64,000 bases of DNA, taken from assembly GCA_963764685.1 (NCBI GenBank), contig CAVXTT010000020.1, positions 1 to 64,000 of the forward strand, given 5' to 3'. The stretch is from CAVXTT01 sp963764685 (GTDB lineage: Bacteria; Bacteroidota; Ignavibacteria; Ignavibacteriales; Ignavibacteriaceae). This document shows, piece by piece, positions 9,768 through 19,311 of the stretch (positions are counted from its first letter, which is position 1; each line of letters starts with the position of its first letter). The notes beneath the pieces are model-generated. The model did not search any database, was not told the DNA's origin, and worked only from the letters and a program-made list of their open reading frames with translations. A program made the translations under genes and the position numbers.

Positions 9768-11192
9768 ATGAAAAAGCAAAAATACCTCCCTGGTCTTTTG
9801 GCTTCATTCTTTTATGCAGGAATAACAATGGCCCAATTCGGATCTTCCGGACCGGCTGATGCATTGAGCATGGGACTGGCTAAAACATACAGTACGACGG
9901 CGACAGGAGTTTACTCTATAGGAATAAATCCTTCAAACCTTATTTTCTTCGGTGACGGGTATACAGAATTCTCATCTGTTTTCCCGCTCCCTTACGTCTC
10001 AGGAGGAGGAGGCACCAACTTTATATCACTAAATGATTTCGATTATTACTTTGGAGGGGTTAATGGTGATGCACGGTATCTTGATCCGGCTGATAAACAG
10101 AAATTAAATGATATGCTTCAGGGCGGAGGAGAGTTATCGTTTAATGTATCTGCTGTTTTATTTTCAGTTATGCACAAGTTTGATCCCGCCGTCGGCGCCT
10201 TTGCATTATCAGCCATAGATTATTCAGGGGGCAGAGCACTCGTACCATATGCACTTGTTGATTTAGGATTAAATGGTAATGAGATCAGTAAAATCTATTC
10301 ATTTGATGAAGCTGCCGTCAACTCCTGGTGGATAAGAAGCTATGCTCTTTCTTACGCAAGAGAACTCCCCGAAATAAATCAGACAATTTTTGATGATTTG
10401 GCTGCAGGGATTTCACTGAAATATATTTCCGGGTATTATTATCTCGGTCTGGAAAGAATAAACACCAGCATTACCACAGGTTCATATAATCAGGTCACCG
10501 CCAGTTCAGATATTCTGGGTTACACTGCCTTTTCTGAAGATCTGGGATTTGATTATGACTTTGATCCCAACGATAATAATAAAAGGACTAACATTGGGAT
10601 TTTTCCTCAGCCCGCAGGGAGCGGTTTTGGCTTTGATTTCGGCTTAAGTGCCGGAATAGGTGACATCTGGAAATTTGCCCTCGCTGTAACGGATCTTGGA
10701 AGTATTAATTGGACTAAAAATGCAGCTGAATATTCCTCCAGCGGTAATATTATTGTTTCAGAATTGAATGAAGATCAGATCGATTCCCTGGAAAATTTAG
10801 TGGACGTTGAGGGACATTATATAAGTAGTTTCTCTACAGGCTTACCATCAGCCTTAAGAATGGGTGCTTCTTTTTTAATTTCTGATGAAGATGATGATGT
10901 ACCCGGTTCACTCCTTTTAGCTCTGGATTATAACCAGGGATTTAATGATCTGCCGGGAAACAGCAAGATTCCCCGTGTATCATTTGGTGCAAACTGGATG
11001 CCGGCCCGCTGGGTGCATTTAAGAACCGGAATATCAGCCGGTGGTCTTGATGAATTCAACTGGGCATTAGGATTCGGATTTGATACAGGATTGCTTGAGT
11101 TCAATCTTGCAACCACGGATATGAACGATATGGTTGCACTTAATTCAGCAAAGCGGGTTTCTGTTTCTTTCGGTTCCAGGTGGAAATTTTAA
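9768..11192 (+). CDS. DUF5723 family outer-membrane protein
   Basis: A signal peptide ends at TMAQ. It is followed by FGSSGPADALSMGLAKTYS and a GVYSIGINPSNL segment typical of the DUF5723 family, whose members resemble PorV/FadL-like barrels in T9SS organisms. Amphipathic strands continue to a terminal Phe (SFGSRWKF), as expected for an outer-membrane barrel. Directly coupled to the upstream lipoprotein. The function of the family is not known; a role in surface-protein display is only a suggestion from the T9SS-rich context. Confidence 0.8.
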   Translation: MKKQKYLPGLLASFFYAGITMAQFGSSGPADALSMGLAKTYSTTATGVYSIGINPSNLIFFGDGYTEFSSVFPLPYVSGGGGTNFISLNDFDYYFGGVNGDARYLDPADKQKLNDMLQGGGELSFNVSAVLFSVMHKFDPAVGAFALSAIDYSGGRALVPYALVDLGLNGNEISKIYSFDEAAVNSWWIRSYALSYARELPEINQTIFDDLAAGISLKYISGYYYLGLERINTSITTGSYNQVTASSDILGYTAFSEDLGFDYDFDPNDNNKRTNIGIFPQPAGSGFGFDFGLSAGIGDIWKFALAVTDLGSINWTKNAAEYSSSGNIIVSELNEDQIDSLENLVDVEGHYISSFSTGLPSALRMGASFLISDEDDDVPGSLLLALDYNQGFNDLPGNSKIPRVSFGANWMPARWVHLRTGISAGGLDEFNWALGFGFDTGLLEFNLATTDMNDMVALNSAKRVSVSFGSRWKF

Positions 11193-11227
11193 TACAGGAA
11201 AGTGATAATCATAGATCGGAGATAATA

Positions 11228-12268
11228 ATGAGCTCAAAAATGGTAAACCTGATTTTATTTCTACTGGTTTTACAGGCTGACAAGGCTCTTCTTGGTCAAT
11301 CAAATTATTCTTTATTGTTTGATGGTCAGGATGATTATATAGAAATTCCATTTGCTGATAATCATGACCTTTTCGGGGATTTTTCAATTGAGGGGTGGTT
11401 AAAATTTGATTCAATTCCTTCCGGCAGAATTCTTTCGAAGGTTGGCTGGCTTGATCCTGGTGATAGTGTCTCGTCTTATTCGATTTATTTTGATGAAACA
11501 GAACCTTATAAGTTAATTTTTTCCACCTGGATTGGTCAATCTCCAAATATCGAACACAAAGCAATTTCTTCAGTACAGGTTACTCCCGGTGAGTGGCACT
11601 ATTTTACAGTAACTTATTCCGAATCTTCTTACAATAAGAAAATATATATCGATGGAGTATTAACGTTTAATGAAGACAATACCGGTGACATCGGCTATAA
11701 CGGCAGGCCTCTTTTTATTGGAGCATTTAAGTCAAGCCTTGGTAATATTTTTTCCCCGTACGAGGGCAATATTGATGAAGTTAGAATTTGGGGTAAAACT
11801 TTAAGTCAGACAGAAGTTCTCTTTAATATGCATAATCCCATAACGGGTAATGAAATTGATTTAATGGGTCTTTGGCATTTTAATGAAGGAACCGGTGATA
11901 CCGTTTTTGATAGTTCCATTTATAATGTTAATGGATCGGTTACCGGCGCAATCTGGGATATTGGTTTTTTAACCCTGGTTGATGAAGCAAAACCTTGCAC
12001 TATCAATTTTAGTATGCTTCAGAACTATCCTAACCCATTCAATCCAAGCACAACAATACAGTTCAGCATACCTGAGGATGTTCAGAATGTAAAGCTGATA
12101 ATCTACAGTGCATTTGGAGAGAAGGTAGCCGAGCTTGTTAATACAGGACTTCCGGCAGGTATCTATAAATATAGCTGGAATGCATCAGATGTATCTTCCG
12201 GTATGTATATCTATCAGGTAGCGACTGAGAAGTTTGTTTCGACCAGGAAGATGATTTTGATGAAGTAA
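11228..12268 (+). CDS. LamG/concanavalin-like domain protein with T9SS tail
   Basis: The ATG at 11228 (CGGAG seven bases upstream) gives a signal peptide MSSKMVNLILFLLVLQ. A longer frame from 11180 overlaps the barrel gene and has no binding site. The body is a LamG/LamGL jelly-roll: ALLFDGQDDYIEIPF-like opening, FSIEGWLKF, WHYFTVTYS, KIYIDGVL, IDEVRIWGKTLSQTEV and LWHFNEGTGDTVFDSS. This fold binds carbohydrate or protein ligands. The tail is a T9SS domain (LQNYPNPFNPSTTIQFSIP, STRKMILMK) whose DNA is very close to those of the genes ending at 24961 and 44427. Confidence 0.88.
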   Translation: MSSKMVNLILFLLVLQADKALLGQSNYSLLFDGQDDYIEIPFADNHDLFGDFSIEGWLKFDSIPSGRILSKVGWLDPGDSVSSYSIYFDETEPYKLIFSTWIGQSPNIEHKAISSVQVTPGEWHYFTVTYSESSYNKKIYIDGVLTFNEDNTGDIGYNGRPLFIGAFKSSLGNIFSPYEGNIDEVRIWGKTLSQTEVLFNMHNPITGNEIDLMGLWHFNEGTGDTVFDSSIYNVNGSVTGAIWDIGFLTLVDEAKPCTINFSMLQNYPNPFNPSTTIQFSIPEDVQNVKLIIYSAFGEKVAELVNTGLPAGIYKYSWNASDVSSGMYIYQVATEKFVSTRKMILMK

Positions 12269-12282
12269 AGTTAGGGCATTAT

Positions 12283-12366
12283 AATTTCTATGTGAATTCT
12301 TATGTGTTCTTATGTGCCTAATGTGGTTAATTTTTTAAAACCATTTTACCACATTAGGCACATAGG
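12283..12366. repeat. dispersed hairpin repeat, copy 1
   Basis: The left arm TTATGTGCCTAATGTGG pairs with the right arm CCACATTAGGCACATAG around a T/A-rich loop. Upstream are extra TATGTG units spaced about ten bases apart. It lies directly after the LamG gene. Confidence 0.8.
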
Positions 12367-12559
12367 ATTAAAGCCAGTTCTTAGTTACTAGTTCTTGGTT
12401 GTTAAGTCTTAGGGCATTTTACATCATTAGGCACATAGAAAAACAGAACCAGGAACTAAGAGACCGGTGCGGGGGATTGCTTCGTCGAGGACTCCTCGCA
12501 ATGACGCGCTATTCTGTTTAACTACGAATTACGAACCAAGAACCTGCCTTCAATTTATG

Positions 12560-12588
12560 GATCCCCTACAGGGATCTGTTTTTGTTTG
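12560..12588 (+). terminator. terminator-like hairpin inside the repeat mosaic
   Basis: GATCCC (12560-12565) and GGGATC (12571-12576) flank a five-base loop and are followed by TGTTTTTGTTT. A near copy lies at 33508-33531. Confidence 0.4.
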
Positions 12589-12927
12589 CGGATATGCTGC
12601 TACAATTATTTACCCTCTACAAGGGTAGGAGAGGATATAATTTCTATGTGGGGCTATGAATGTCTATGTGGGCTATGTGTTTAAGGTTCTTAGTTACTAG
12701 TTCTTAGTGGTTACTTAAATTCTTAGGGCATTTTACCACATTAGGCACATAGAAAATAGGACACATAGAAGCACAAAACCGGGAACTAAGAACTAAGAGA
12801 CCAGTAAAGGGGATTGCTTCTCCTGCTGAAGCATCTTCAATAAATAAACATTATATGTTATAAATTTACCTTAAAATATTTATTCTTAATACTACGGTTA
12901 CCCCCGTAACAAGGGAGGAAGTATTTT

Positions 12928-13389
12928 ATGAGTATTCAACACCTCGAATTGGATTCTCTTGGAAGGTTAAGTAAATCTGAACTAATAACCAACAATTGCA
13001 GAATTGCACTTCATATAAACTGTCTAGAAATATATTCTCACAATGTGTCAATATCATCTAAAAATAAAATCGCAGAATTGCTTGAATCTTACAGAAGAAA
13101 AGATATCGGGACTGAAGAATTAAAGACAGGGTATCTTGATCGACAGGAAGATCTTAGAAAGAAATTTCGGGAAAAATTAAAAATATTTGATGAAAACTTT
13201 TTTGTTTATTTCGCTAAATCCCAGGATAAATTTATTAATCGAATCCTGGAGGAGTTAAAATCTGAAAGCCTCAGATTATTCCAAAGCAAGGGTAGTAAAT
13301 ATACCGATATATCTGACTGCCTGATAAAAAAAACAGGAACTCCGGCTAGCAATAAACAAACTTTTGAAATCGGTCATCATCAATTATGA
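12928..13389 (+). CDS. N-terminal part of a frameshifted phosphoribosyltransferase-like protein
   Basis: GGGAGGA stands about eleven bases before the ATG, so the start is sound. The sequence is charged and partly helical (LLESYRRKDIGTEELKTGYL; DLRKKFREKLKIFDENFF) and I do not recognise it. The frame leaves the expected path at an A8 run (13326-13333): dropping one A continues as CLIKKQELRLAINKLLK and joins the downstream fragment. The frame-corrected protein would be about 226 residues. There is no signal peptide, so it is cytoplasmic, unlike all neighbours. The gene is an island between repeat-filled spacers. Confidence 0.6.
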   Translation: MSIQHLELDSLGRLSKSELITNNCRIALHINCLEIYSHNVSISSKNKIAELLESYRRKDIGTEELKTGYLDRQEDLRKKFREKLKIFDENFFVYFAKSQDKFINRILEELKSESLRLFQSKGSKYTDISDCLIKKTGTPASNKQTFEIGHHQL

Positions 13390-13609
13390 TTTTAATCCGG
13401 GTTTATTGTGGGATCCAGCTATACATACTTATAGAAAGGTGAACAGGCTTTTGTTTATTGACGATGTAATCTCGAAAGGTAAAACCATTTTCGCGTTGCT
13501 AAATAATCTTCATATTATAAAGGCTGTTGACTCCTCTTCATTTATTTATGCCAATGTTATTTATTGCATTGAGAAACGCCTTCAGAATATAATCAGCAAT
13601 ACCAAATGA
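13364..13609 (+). CDS. C-terminal part with PRPP-binding-like motif
   Basis: This fragment contains RLLFIDDVISKGKTI, a close match to the type I phosphoribosyltransferase PRPP loop (hydrophobic strand, Asp-Asp, then a Gly-x-Thr turn), at about residues 28-42. Its listed TTG start is artificial; with one A removed from the A8 run it is the second half of the upstream frame. The whole has the size of a small PRTase, but the substrate is unknown and the N-terminal region does not look like ComF, Apt or PyrE. It may be a sequencing indel, a slippage site or a dead gene. Confidence 0.55.
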   Translation: MKSVIINYDFNPGLLWDPAIHTYRKVNRLLFIDDVISKGKTIFALLNNLHIIKAVDSSSFIYANVIYCIEKRLQNIISNTK

Positions 13610-13956
13610 ATGAGTAATAGAATAGCATAAATACTATCGCATAAGCTTTATAGTGTTATTCATTCTGACATAAATATATGTATGAATTGGAGGGATAAAT
13701 ATTAAAATACATGCAACTTAAAGAATGATAAATATTTTCCGTGTGAAGGCACTGTGAAATATATTTGCTTGACAGGCAAGTTCTTTTGGTAGAATATTTT
13801 ATCTGTTAAACTTCGACTTCCGCCGCCTCCACTAAAGCCTTTATTTGGCTTAATGTCACTTTACCTCAACTAACAAATAAATTCTTATTTGTTATCCCCT
13901 AAAAACAAGCACACCTCATGGGGTAATTATAGCAGCGGGAGCCCGCTCATATGAAA
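13610..13956. other. intergenic spacer
   Basis: A/T-rich, between two convergent genes. I see no gene, no hairpin repeat copy and no convincing terminator. Confidence 0.4.
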
Positions 13957-16518
13957 TTACCTGAGAAATAACATCTTCTTCGAGGTAACAGAATTATTTG
14001 CCCTTATCCGGCAGATGTAAACACCGCTTGCAAGGCCTGATGCGTCAAAATTAACAGAATACTGTCCCCGGATTTTATGTTCATTAACCAGGGTGGTTAC
14101 TTCTCTTCCCAGGAAATCATAAACGTTTAATCTTACAAATTGATCGGAGGGTATGCTGTAAGTTATCCGGGTAGATGGATTAAACGGGTTGGGGTAATTT
14201 TGCTGCAGGGTGATTTCAGCAGGCTCATTAAGTTCTATTTTTATTTTTTTACTGTAATCGTAATGACCGTCCAGATCGACTTGTTTCAGACGATAATATA
14301 AGTCTGACGATCCGGAGATAATATCTGTATAACCATAGTCATGCGGAACACTGCTTGTTCCATTGCCCGGAATGAAAGCTATCTTTTTGAAATTTAAATC
14401 CCCATTGATCTCATCCCCGTAACTTCGCTCAACCTCAAAGCCATAATTATTAGTTTCTGTTCCTGTCCGCCACTTCAAAAGAACACTATTATTATTTAAT
14501 TCAGCAGTAAAGGATTCAAGCTCTACAGGCAGCTGATGATCAACCTGGATTAAACCTGCTGTTGTTCTTCTTTGTCCATCGGGATTTATCACGGTTACAT
14601 CATAAAACCCATCCGGAACGGAATTCGTTGAGATATTTAATACAATCATGGACGGTGAATAATAAGTTACGCTATTTATCACAATGCCTCCCCCCAAATG
14701 AGCGGAAATATGATCAGGGAACGGGGCACCGGGATCAAAAAAACCTGATCCTTCAATACAACTTCCATTAATTGTAACATTGATGGATGAAACATTAGGT
14801 GCAACAGCCGGCGGATCGCAACTGACCGGAACGGCAGGCGGGGGAGCCAGCAGCTGGGCAATCTGAACTCCATATGTATTATTACCGTTACAGTATTGCT
14901 GTATTGTCCACATAGTCATATCGTCATCGGGATCTACGCAGCTGAATGAGTAATCACCCCATCTCCTGCGGCCATATGTTCCCGGATCACCGGGAGGGTT
15001 ATAACTTGTTAATGATGATGTATATAATACCGGTGCGTGCATTACTCCCGCGGTATCAGTTTTTAATCTTCCCGCCACACCTGCATTTATATGGTCCAGA
15101 CTGCCGGCACTGCTGAATCCTATTACAGCATGTTCCTGGCCGGACACTGTCATTGAAGGTATAAAATAATACTTCGGATCGGAAGGGGTATTATCAAACA
15201 CTGTTCCTGACTGCAGGATAACAGGCGCAGTGTTTAAATCACTGATCTCATACCAGCGTACGGCATCCCTGTTTCTGCCGGTTACAGCGATTCCCGATCG
15301 ATCAACATTTATATTATGCGAAGTCCATAAATGCCCGTTCCGGATTGCCGCGGCAAATAACCTTTCATCAAGCGCATCGAGATATCCGTTTTGTCCGTTT
15401 GTATTTCCCAGGTGAGGGACTGTGTAAGGGTTGCTGGTTGTATTTACAGTTATATGAATATTTTCAGAAATAGACGGGGTTCCGCCGGGATCCAGAATTC
15501 TTCGTAAAATTAATTTTCCATAGCTGGAAGAATTTATGCCGATAAAATACCCCATAGCTGAAGGGCCGGTATTCCCGGGATCAGGGTTATCGATACCCCT
15601 GGGTGCAAGCGGTCCGGCACCTCCTGATATCAGTCCGGAAAACCTGGTATAAATAATCTGCCCGGTACCAAGTAAGGAAGATTTTCTGATTACATAGGCA
15701 TTTGTATTAACAAAAGTACCGGTGAGAGTGAACTGATCTGTTCCTATATAAAGAGCATTTGCATCAATTCCTAATGAGGGGTAATCAGTCAGGTTTGAAT
15801 CTGCCTGGAACTGAAAAAAGGTCCAGTTTGAAGTTCCGGTTATTTCAGGTCCGTCACTTACCGCAAATAATAGTCTGTTAGGTCTAGAAAAATTACCGGA
15901 AACAGTATTATAAATTACGTCGATGATTGTTAGAAACCACCTTTGTGACATTCTGTCATACCGGATATTAGGATCGGAAGTGAAAGTTATTTCCATCGGC
16001 CGAGGAGGAGTCATTACTGAACTAAAAAAATTATTCGGAGTTACCTCCAGAATCCCATCAGTTGTTCCTGTTGATTTATTAAAAGAACGGATCTTTCCAT
16101 TTACGAATACCAGGAATTGATCTGGTCCGGCGGCACCCATAATATCCGGAGGAAAAGTGCCGGTTTCTGTTGGACCGGTTACTGCGTTATAATTTAATCC
16201 TATAGTCTGCGATTTCCCGTAGAGGAAATTATTATCTGTATTACTTCTTTCGTTAAACGGAAATATTGATGCCGGCCTGGATTCCGGGTTTTGAGGAAGA
16301 TTGGTTCTGTCGGGTCGGGCAAGTTCAGTTTCAAAAATAATCGGCGGAGGATAACCAAACAAATAACCTCTTTCCGCTATTTCATGCATGGTTTCGACTA
16401 TTCCCACAGATCCGGTCTGCGGTTCACCCTGAATATAGTTCCGATTCTGTGCATTTAATTCCTGGTTATCTGAAAGCAGAAAAAAACTCAGGAGGGTAAA
16501 CGGTAAAAATTTCTTCAT
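13957..16518 (-). CDS. large T9SS surface protein with IPT/TIG-like domain
   Basis: A signal peptide (MKKFLPFTLLSFFLLS...LNAQ) starts an 853-residue protein. Residues about 100-560 look like a propeller-type surface module with PPDIMGAAGPDQFLVFVNGK and YDRMSQRWFLTIIDV. An IPT/TIG-like Ig domain follows (APNVSSINVTINGSCIEGSG ... DGFYDVTVINPDGQ). Then comes PVELESFTAELNNNSVLLKW, a common linker module before sorting domains, and the T9SS domain QQNYPNPFNPSTRITYSIP ending in SKKMLFLR. Surface localisation is well supported; the ligand or activity is unknown. Confidence 0.8.
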   Translation of the reverse strand: MKKFLPFTLLSFFLLSDNQELNAQNRNYIQGEPQTGSVGIVETMHEIAERGYLFGYPPPIIFETELARPDRTNLPQNPESRPASIFPFNERSNTDNNFLYGKSQTIGLNYNAVTGPTETGTFPPDIMGAAGPDQFLVFVNGKIRSFNKSTGTTDGILEVTPNNFFSSVMTPPRPMEITFTSDPNIRYDRMSQRWFLTIIDVIYNTVSGNFSRPNRLLFAVSDGPEITGTSNWTFFQFQADSNLTDYPSLGIDANALYIGTDQFTLTGTFVNTNAYVIRKSSLLGTGQIIYTRFSGLISGGAGPLAPRGIDNPDPGNTGPSAMGYFIGINSSSYGKLILRRILDPGGTPSISENIHITVNTTSNPYTVPHLGNTNGQNGYLDALDERLFAAAIRNGHLWTSHNINVDRSGIAVTGRNRDAVRWYEISDLNTAPVILQSGTVFDNTPSDPKYYFIPSMTVSGQEHAVIGFSSAGSLDHINAGVAGRLKTDTAGVMHAPVLYTSSLTSYNPPGDPGTYGRRRWGDYSFSCVDPDDDMTMWTIQQYCNGNNTYGVQIAQLLAPPPAVPVSCDPPAVAPNVSSINVTINGSCIEGSGFFDPGAPFPDHISAHLGGGIVINSVTYYSPSMIVLNISTNSVPDGFYDVTVINPDGQRRTTAGLIQVDHQLPVELESFTAELNNNSVLLKWRTGTETNNYGFEVERSYGDEINGDLNFKKIAFIPGNGTSSVPHDYGYTDIISGSSDLYYRLKQVDLDGHYDYSKKIKIELNEPAEITLQQNYPNPFNPSTRITYSIPSDQFVRLNVYDFLGREVTTLVNEHKIRGQYSVNFDASGLASGVYICRIRANNSVTSKKMLFLR

Positions 16519-16605
16519 TTGGATACTAATTAAAAATTATTTTTTACATTTTAAAAATAACATTAACTGATCAACAAATTAGCAGGCAGTAAAAGTTAGT
16601 TCTGT

Positions 16606-16704
16606 TCTATATGAATTCTTATGTGTTCTTATGTGCCTGATGTGGTTAATTTTTAAACCATTTACCACATAAGGCACAAAGAAAGGACATAAGGACACAT
16701 AGAA
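16606..16704. repeat. dispersed hairpin repeat, copy 3
   Basis: The left arm has TTATGTGCCTGATGTGG and the right arm CCACATAAGGCACAAAG, followed by AAGGACATAAGGACACATAG. Arms are diverged but still largely complementary. It lies in the spacer between the divergent genes at 16518 and 17046. Confidence 0.75.
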
Positions 16705-16761
16705 ATGAAACCCAGAAGAACAAAACCAGGAACTAATAACCAGGAACTACGAACTTGCATC

Positions 16762-16866
16762 AATTTCTATGTGAATTCTAATGTGTTCTTATGTGCCTAA
16801 TGTGGTTAATGTCTTTAAACCATTTTACCACATAAGGCACATAGAAAGGACATAAGGACACATAGA
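16762..16866. repeat. dispersed hairpin repeat, copy 4
   Basis: Second full copy in the same spacer, in the same orientation, with both long arms and the GGACATAAGGACACATAG extension. The spacer (16519-17045) holds no gene; AGGAACTAAT-type short repeats lie between the two copies. Confidence 0.8.
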
Positions 16867-17045
16867 TATTAGGACGATACCAAGAACTTACATCCTTGTC
16901 CCTAAAACACCAGTCTTAATACTATCTCTTTGGTGTTCTATGATCTAAACGAGGAAACTTACGTTCATCAAATAGCTATTGGTACAGAAGGGGACTGTGA
17001 TCCCCTTACCGGATATTATTTTTAAACTATCAAAAGGATAAACGT

Positions 17046-18227
17046 ATGATTACAAAAGTGCTACTCATCAGTATTTCGGCAAAAAAAATATTGCCGGTGT
17101 TAACTTTCGTTTTCTTATTCCTGTCTATATTATTCGTACAAGGCTGTGGTAAGGAAGAATCATCAGGGGTTACATCACATGATGGAACGGAATTGGAGAT
17201 GGGAAAGAGAAAACCGCAAAACCCTCCTCCAACACCCCCGTTTTATTTCACTGATTGCAACACCCCTACTTACTCAGCCTCATTTACGAAAGGTGAGCCG
17301 ACAAATATTCCTATCACGAAAAATTATGTCAACAGCCCTGGCGGCAGCTATGGTGCCTTTACCAGTGATGTGGTGAATGGGGTCACTATCACAGCGCCAG
17401 CCGGCACATTTAATACCGGAAGCGGATCGGTTGTATTCACTGCAACCGGCACTCCGGTCGCTGCAGGATTTTATACAGTTTGGATAAGTGTCGGCAGCAT
17501 TCAACCGTGCATGATGTTTTTTACTGTAACCAACCCTCCCGCTTCCGGACCAACAGTCGATCCGGGTCCCGGGGCAGGATCAACAGGGGTTGTCAATTTT
17601 ACTTACAAGGGACAGCCGGCAGCCTATACCACCGTGAGAGCTAACGATGGTAAAATCTGGCTGCAGCAAAACCTCGGTTCCCCGCAGGTTGCATTTCATG
17701 AAAATGACGCGGCTTCTTACGGAGATTATTTCCAATGGGGACGCTGGGACGATGGACATCAGACTCGCACAAGTCAAACAATAAATGGCGGGCCGTCACT
17801 GATGAACCCTTCTCATATTCCATCGGGGAATCCAAATTTCATTACAGGAACTAATGCTGATACTAAATGGTGGGGTATTGGCGGATTGGCATCAGATACG
17901 TGGAGTGGAGCAGCACCTTCTGCTTCCAACGGGAAAGATCCCTGTGCTGCATTAGGTGCGGGATGGCGATTACCAACTGCAGCAGAGTGGCAGAATATTG
18001 CCCTCCTGGAAGACCTCTTCGGTACTACTGCAGCGTTCCAGTCTAACTTGAAGCTTACTTCATCAGGAGACCGTGGATTTCAGAACGGGGACATAGGTTA
18101 TTACTGGACAAGTAATGCAGCTGCTAACAGCTACGCCAAGGTCTTCTTCTTTGATAATGTATACAGTGCAGATGTTTTGCCGACAGAACGCAGCCAGGGA
18201 TTTAACTGTCGTTGTGTCAAGGATTGA
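17046..18227 (+). CDS. FISUMP-domain lipoprotein
   Basis: A long signal ends in lipobox VQGC, so the product is a lipoprotein. After a Pro-rich linker (KRKPQNPPPTPPFYF) there is an Ig-like segment (about residues 70-165). The C-terminal 200 residues match the Fibrobacter succinogenes major paralogous (FISUMP) domain: DGKIWLQQNLGS near its start, GDYFQWGRWDDGHQ, LGAGWRLPTAAEWQNI, GYYWTSNAA and the closing FNCRCVKD. This C-type-lectin-related fold is common in surface proteins of Bacteroidota and Fibrobacterota. Role unknown; adhesion or glycan contact is inferred. Confidence 0.85.
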   Translation: MITKVLLISISAKKILPVLTFVFLFLSILFVQGCGKEESSGVTSHDGTELEMGKRKPQNPPPTPPFYFTDCNTPTYSASFTKGEPTNIPITKNYVNSPGGSYGAFTSDVVNGVTITAPAGTFNTGSGSVVFTATGTPVAAGFYTVWISVGSIQPCMMFFTVTNPPASGPTVDPGPGAGSTGVVNFTYKGQPAAYTTVRANDGKIWLQQNLGSPQVAFHENDAASYGDYFQWGRWDDGHQTRTSQTINGGPSLMNPSHIPSGNPNFITGTNADTKWWGIGGLASDTWSGAAPSASNGKDPCAALGAGWRLPTAAEWQNIALLEDLFGTTAAFQSNLKLTSSGDRGFQNGDIGYYWTSNAAANSYAKVFFFDNVYSADVLPTERSQGFNCRCVKD

Positions 18228-19311
18228 TCAGATTAGATTTTGCTGATTAGACCCGTCATTGCGCTTGCCTGTTTACCCGCCTGGGGCACGGCCGTGCATG
18301 GAGCGAGTCTTCGAGAGAAGCAATCTGGTGTAAGAAGTAAATCTAAAGTCCTAATTTCTATGTGAATTCTAATGTGTTCTTATGTGCCTAATGTGGTTAA
18401 TTTTTTTAAACCATTTTACCACATTAGGCACATAGAAAGGACATAAGGACACATAGAAGAATAGAGCAAGGAAATAAGAACTAATAGACCGGTAAGGAGA
18501 TTGCTTCGTCGAAGACTCCCCTCCAGAGGCGGGCAGGCTCGAAAACACTCAGTGACCTTTCTTTCCTTTCCTAGCCCGGTGGCTGAGTGTTCCGAAGGAA
18601 TGTATCGAAGCCATAAGGGCGGGCAGTGAGAAAAATCATCATATCAGCTAGTGCCCTGACCATTTAATGATGAAATTCCTTCGTAGGAAACTACCTCTAA
18701 TGATATTTTAATAAAGGTCATTTTTTTGTTAAATCAAGACAATCACTTTATTGGATAACTACTAATGACATTTTTTATTTTGTTAAACAAGGCAATCCCT
18801 GTATTTTTTACTACGCAATGATTGTTATAATAAGAGCATCAATATTAAGCCGTGCATCGCCCCAGCGGGGTGAAATATTGATAGATCAATGCAGCATTAT
18901 GAAGGGTAGCCCCGGCGGGGCGATATCCGGAAAATTTATTTTGTTTGTGTTTACATTTATTTAGGGGAAATTTTTGATAAAAACATTTTCACAGAGACAA
19001 TCAGGAGTCGCATAAGGGCACATAGAAATTAGGACAAGAGGCTAAGAGACCGGTGCGGGGATTGCTTCGTCGAGGACTTCTCGCAATGACGTGCTGTCCA
19101 GGAACTAAGAACTACGAACTGCTTCATGCCTTCATCCATTCATCCAACTCTAAGAACCAAGAACTAAGAACAAAAACAAAGACATTAACCACATTAGGCA
19201 CATAAGGGCACAAAGAAGAACAAAGAATTTATACTCCTACATTCATCCAATCATCCATTCATCCAACTACCAGTGGACAGGCAATGACGCGCCGTTCTCA
19301 CCTGCTTTTAA
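18228..19311. repeat. long repeat-rich spacer
   Basis: No gene. Contents in order: an inverted GTCATTGCG...AAGCAATC element (about 18256-18334); hairpin repeat copy 5; a forward GATTGCTTCGTC element (18486-18520); an imperfect tandem duplication of about 50 bases (18719-18821); two GCCCC-GCGGGG mini-palindromes (about 18871 and 18912); a right-arm fragment; another forward element (19048-19092); and CATTCATCC microrepeats up to the next gene. Confidence 0.65.
18353..18459. repeat. dispersed hairpin repeat, copy 5
   Basis: One of the best copies. TTATGTGCCTAATGTGG and CCACATTAGGCACATAG are perfectly complementary over the inner 13 bases, with a T-rich loop and outer TATGTG/CACATA units. Confidence 0.85.

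Larger units (their letters stand above)
12269..12927. repeat. intergenic repeat mosaic
   Basis: This spacer has no gene. It holds a full hairpin repeat (12283-12366), a right-arm fragment (about 12410-12440) and a rearranged copy (about 12640-12770). There are also two copies of the GATTGCTTC...CGCAATGACG element family (12461-12508 and a degenerate one near 12807), AGAACTAAGAACTA-type short repeats, and a GATCCC/GGGATC hairpin with a T-rich tail at 12560-12588. Confidence 0.7.

Noticed and set aside
11145..11564. 139-codon antisense frame
   Set aside because: It lies fully opposite the LamG gene start and the barrel gene end; both sense genes have strong domain matches.
13326..13333. Programmed frameshift at the A8 run
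   Set aside because: Possible, but many other genes here are broken by single-base changes at runs, so an error is the simpler reading; kept only as an option.
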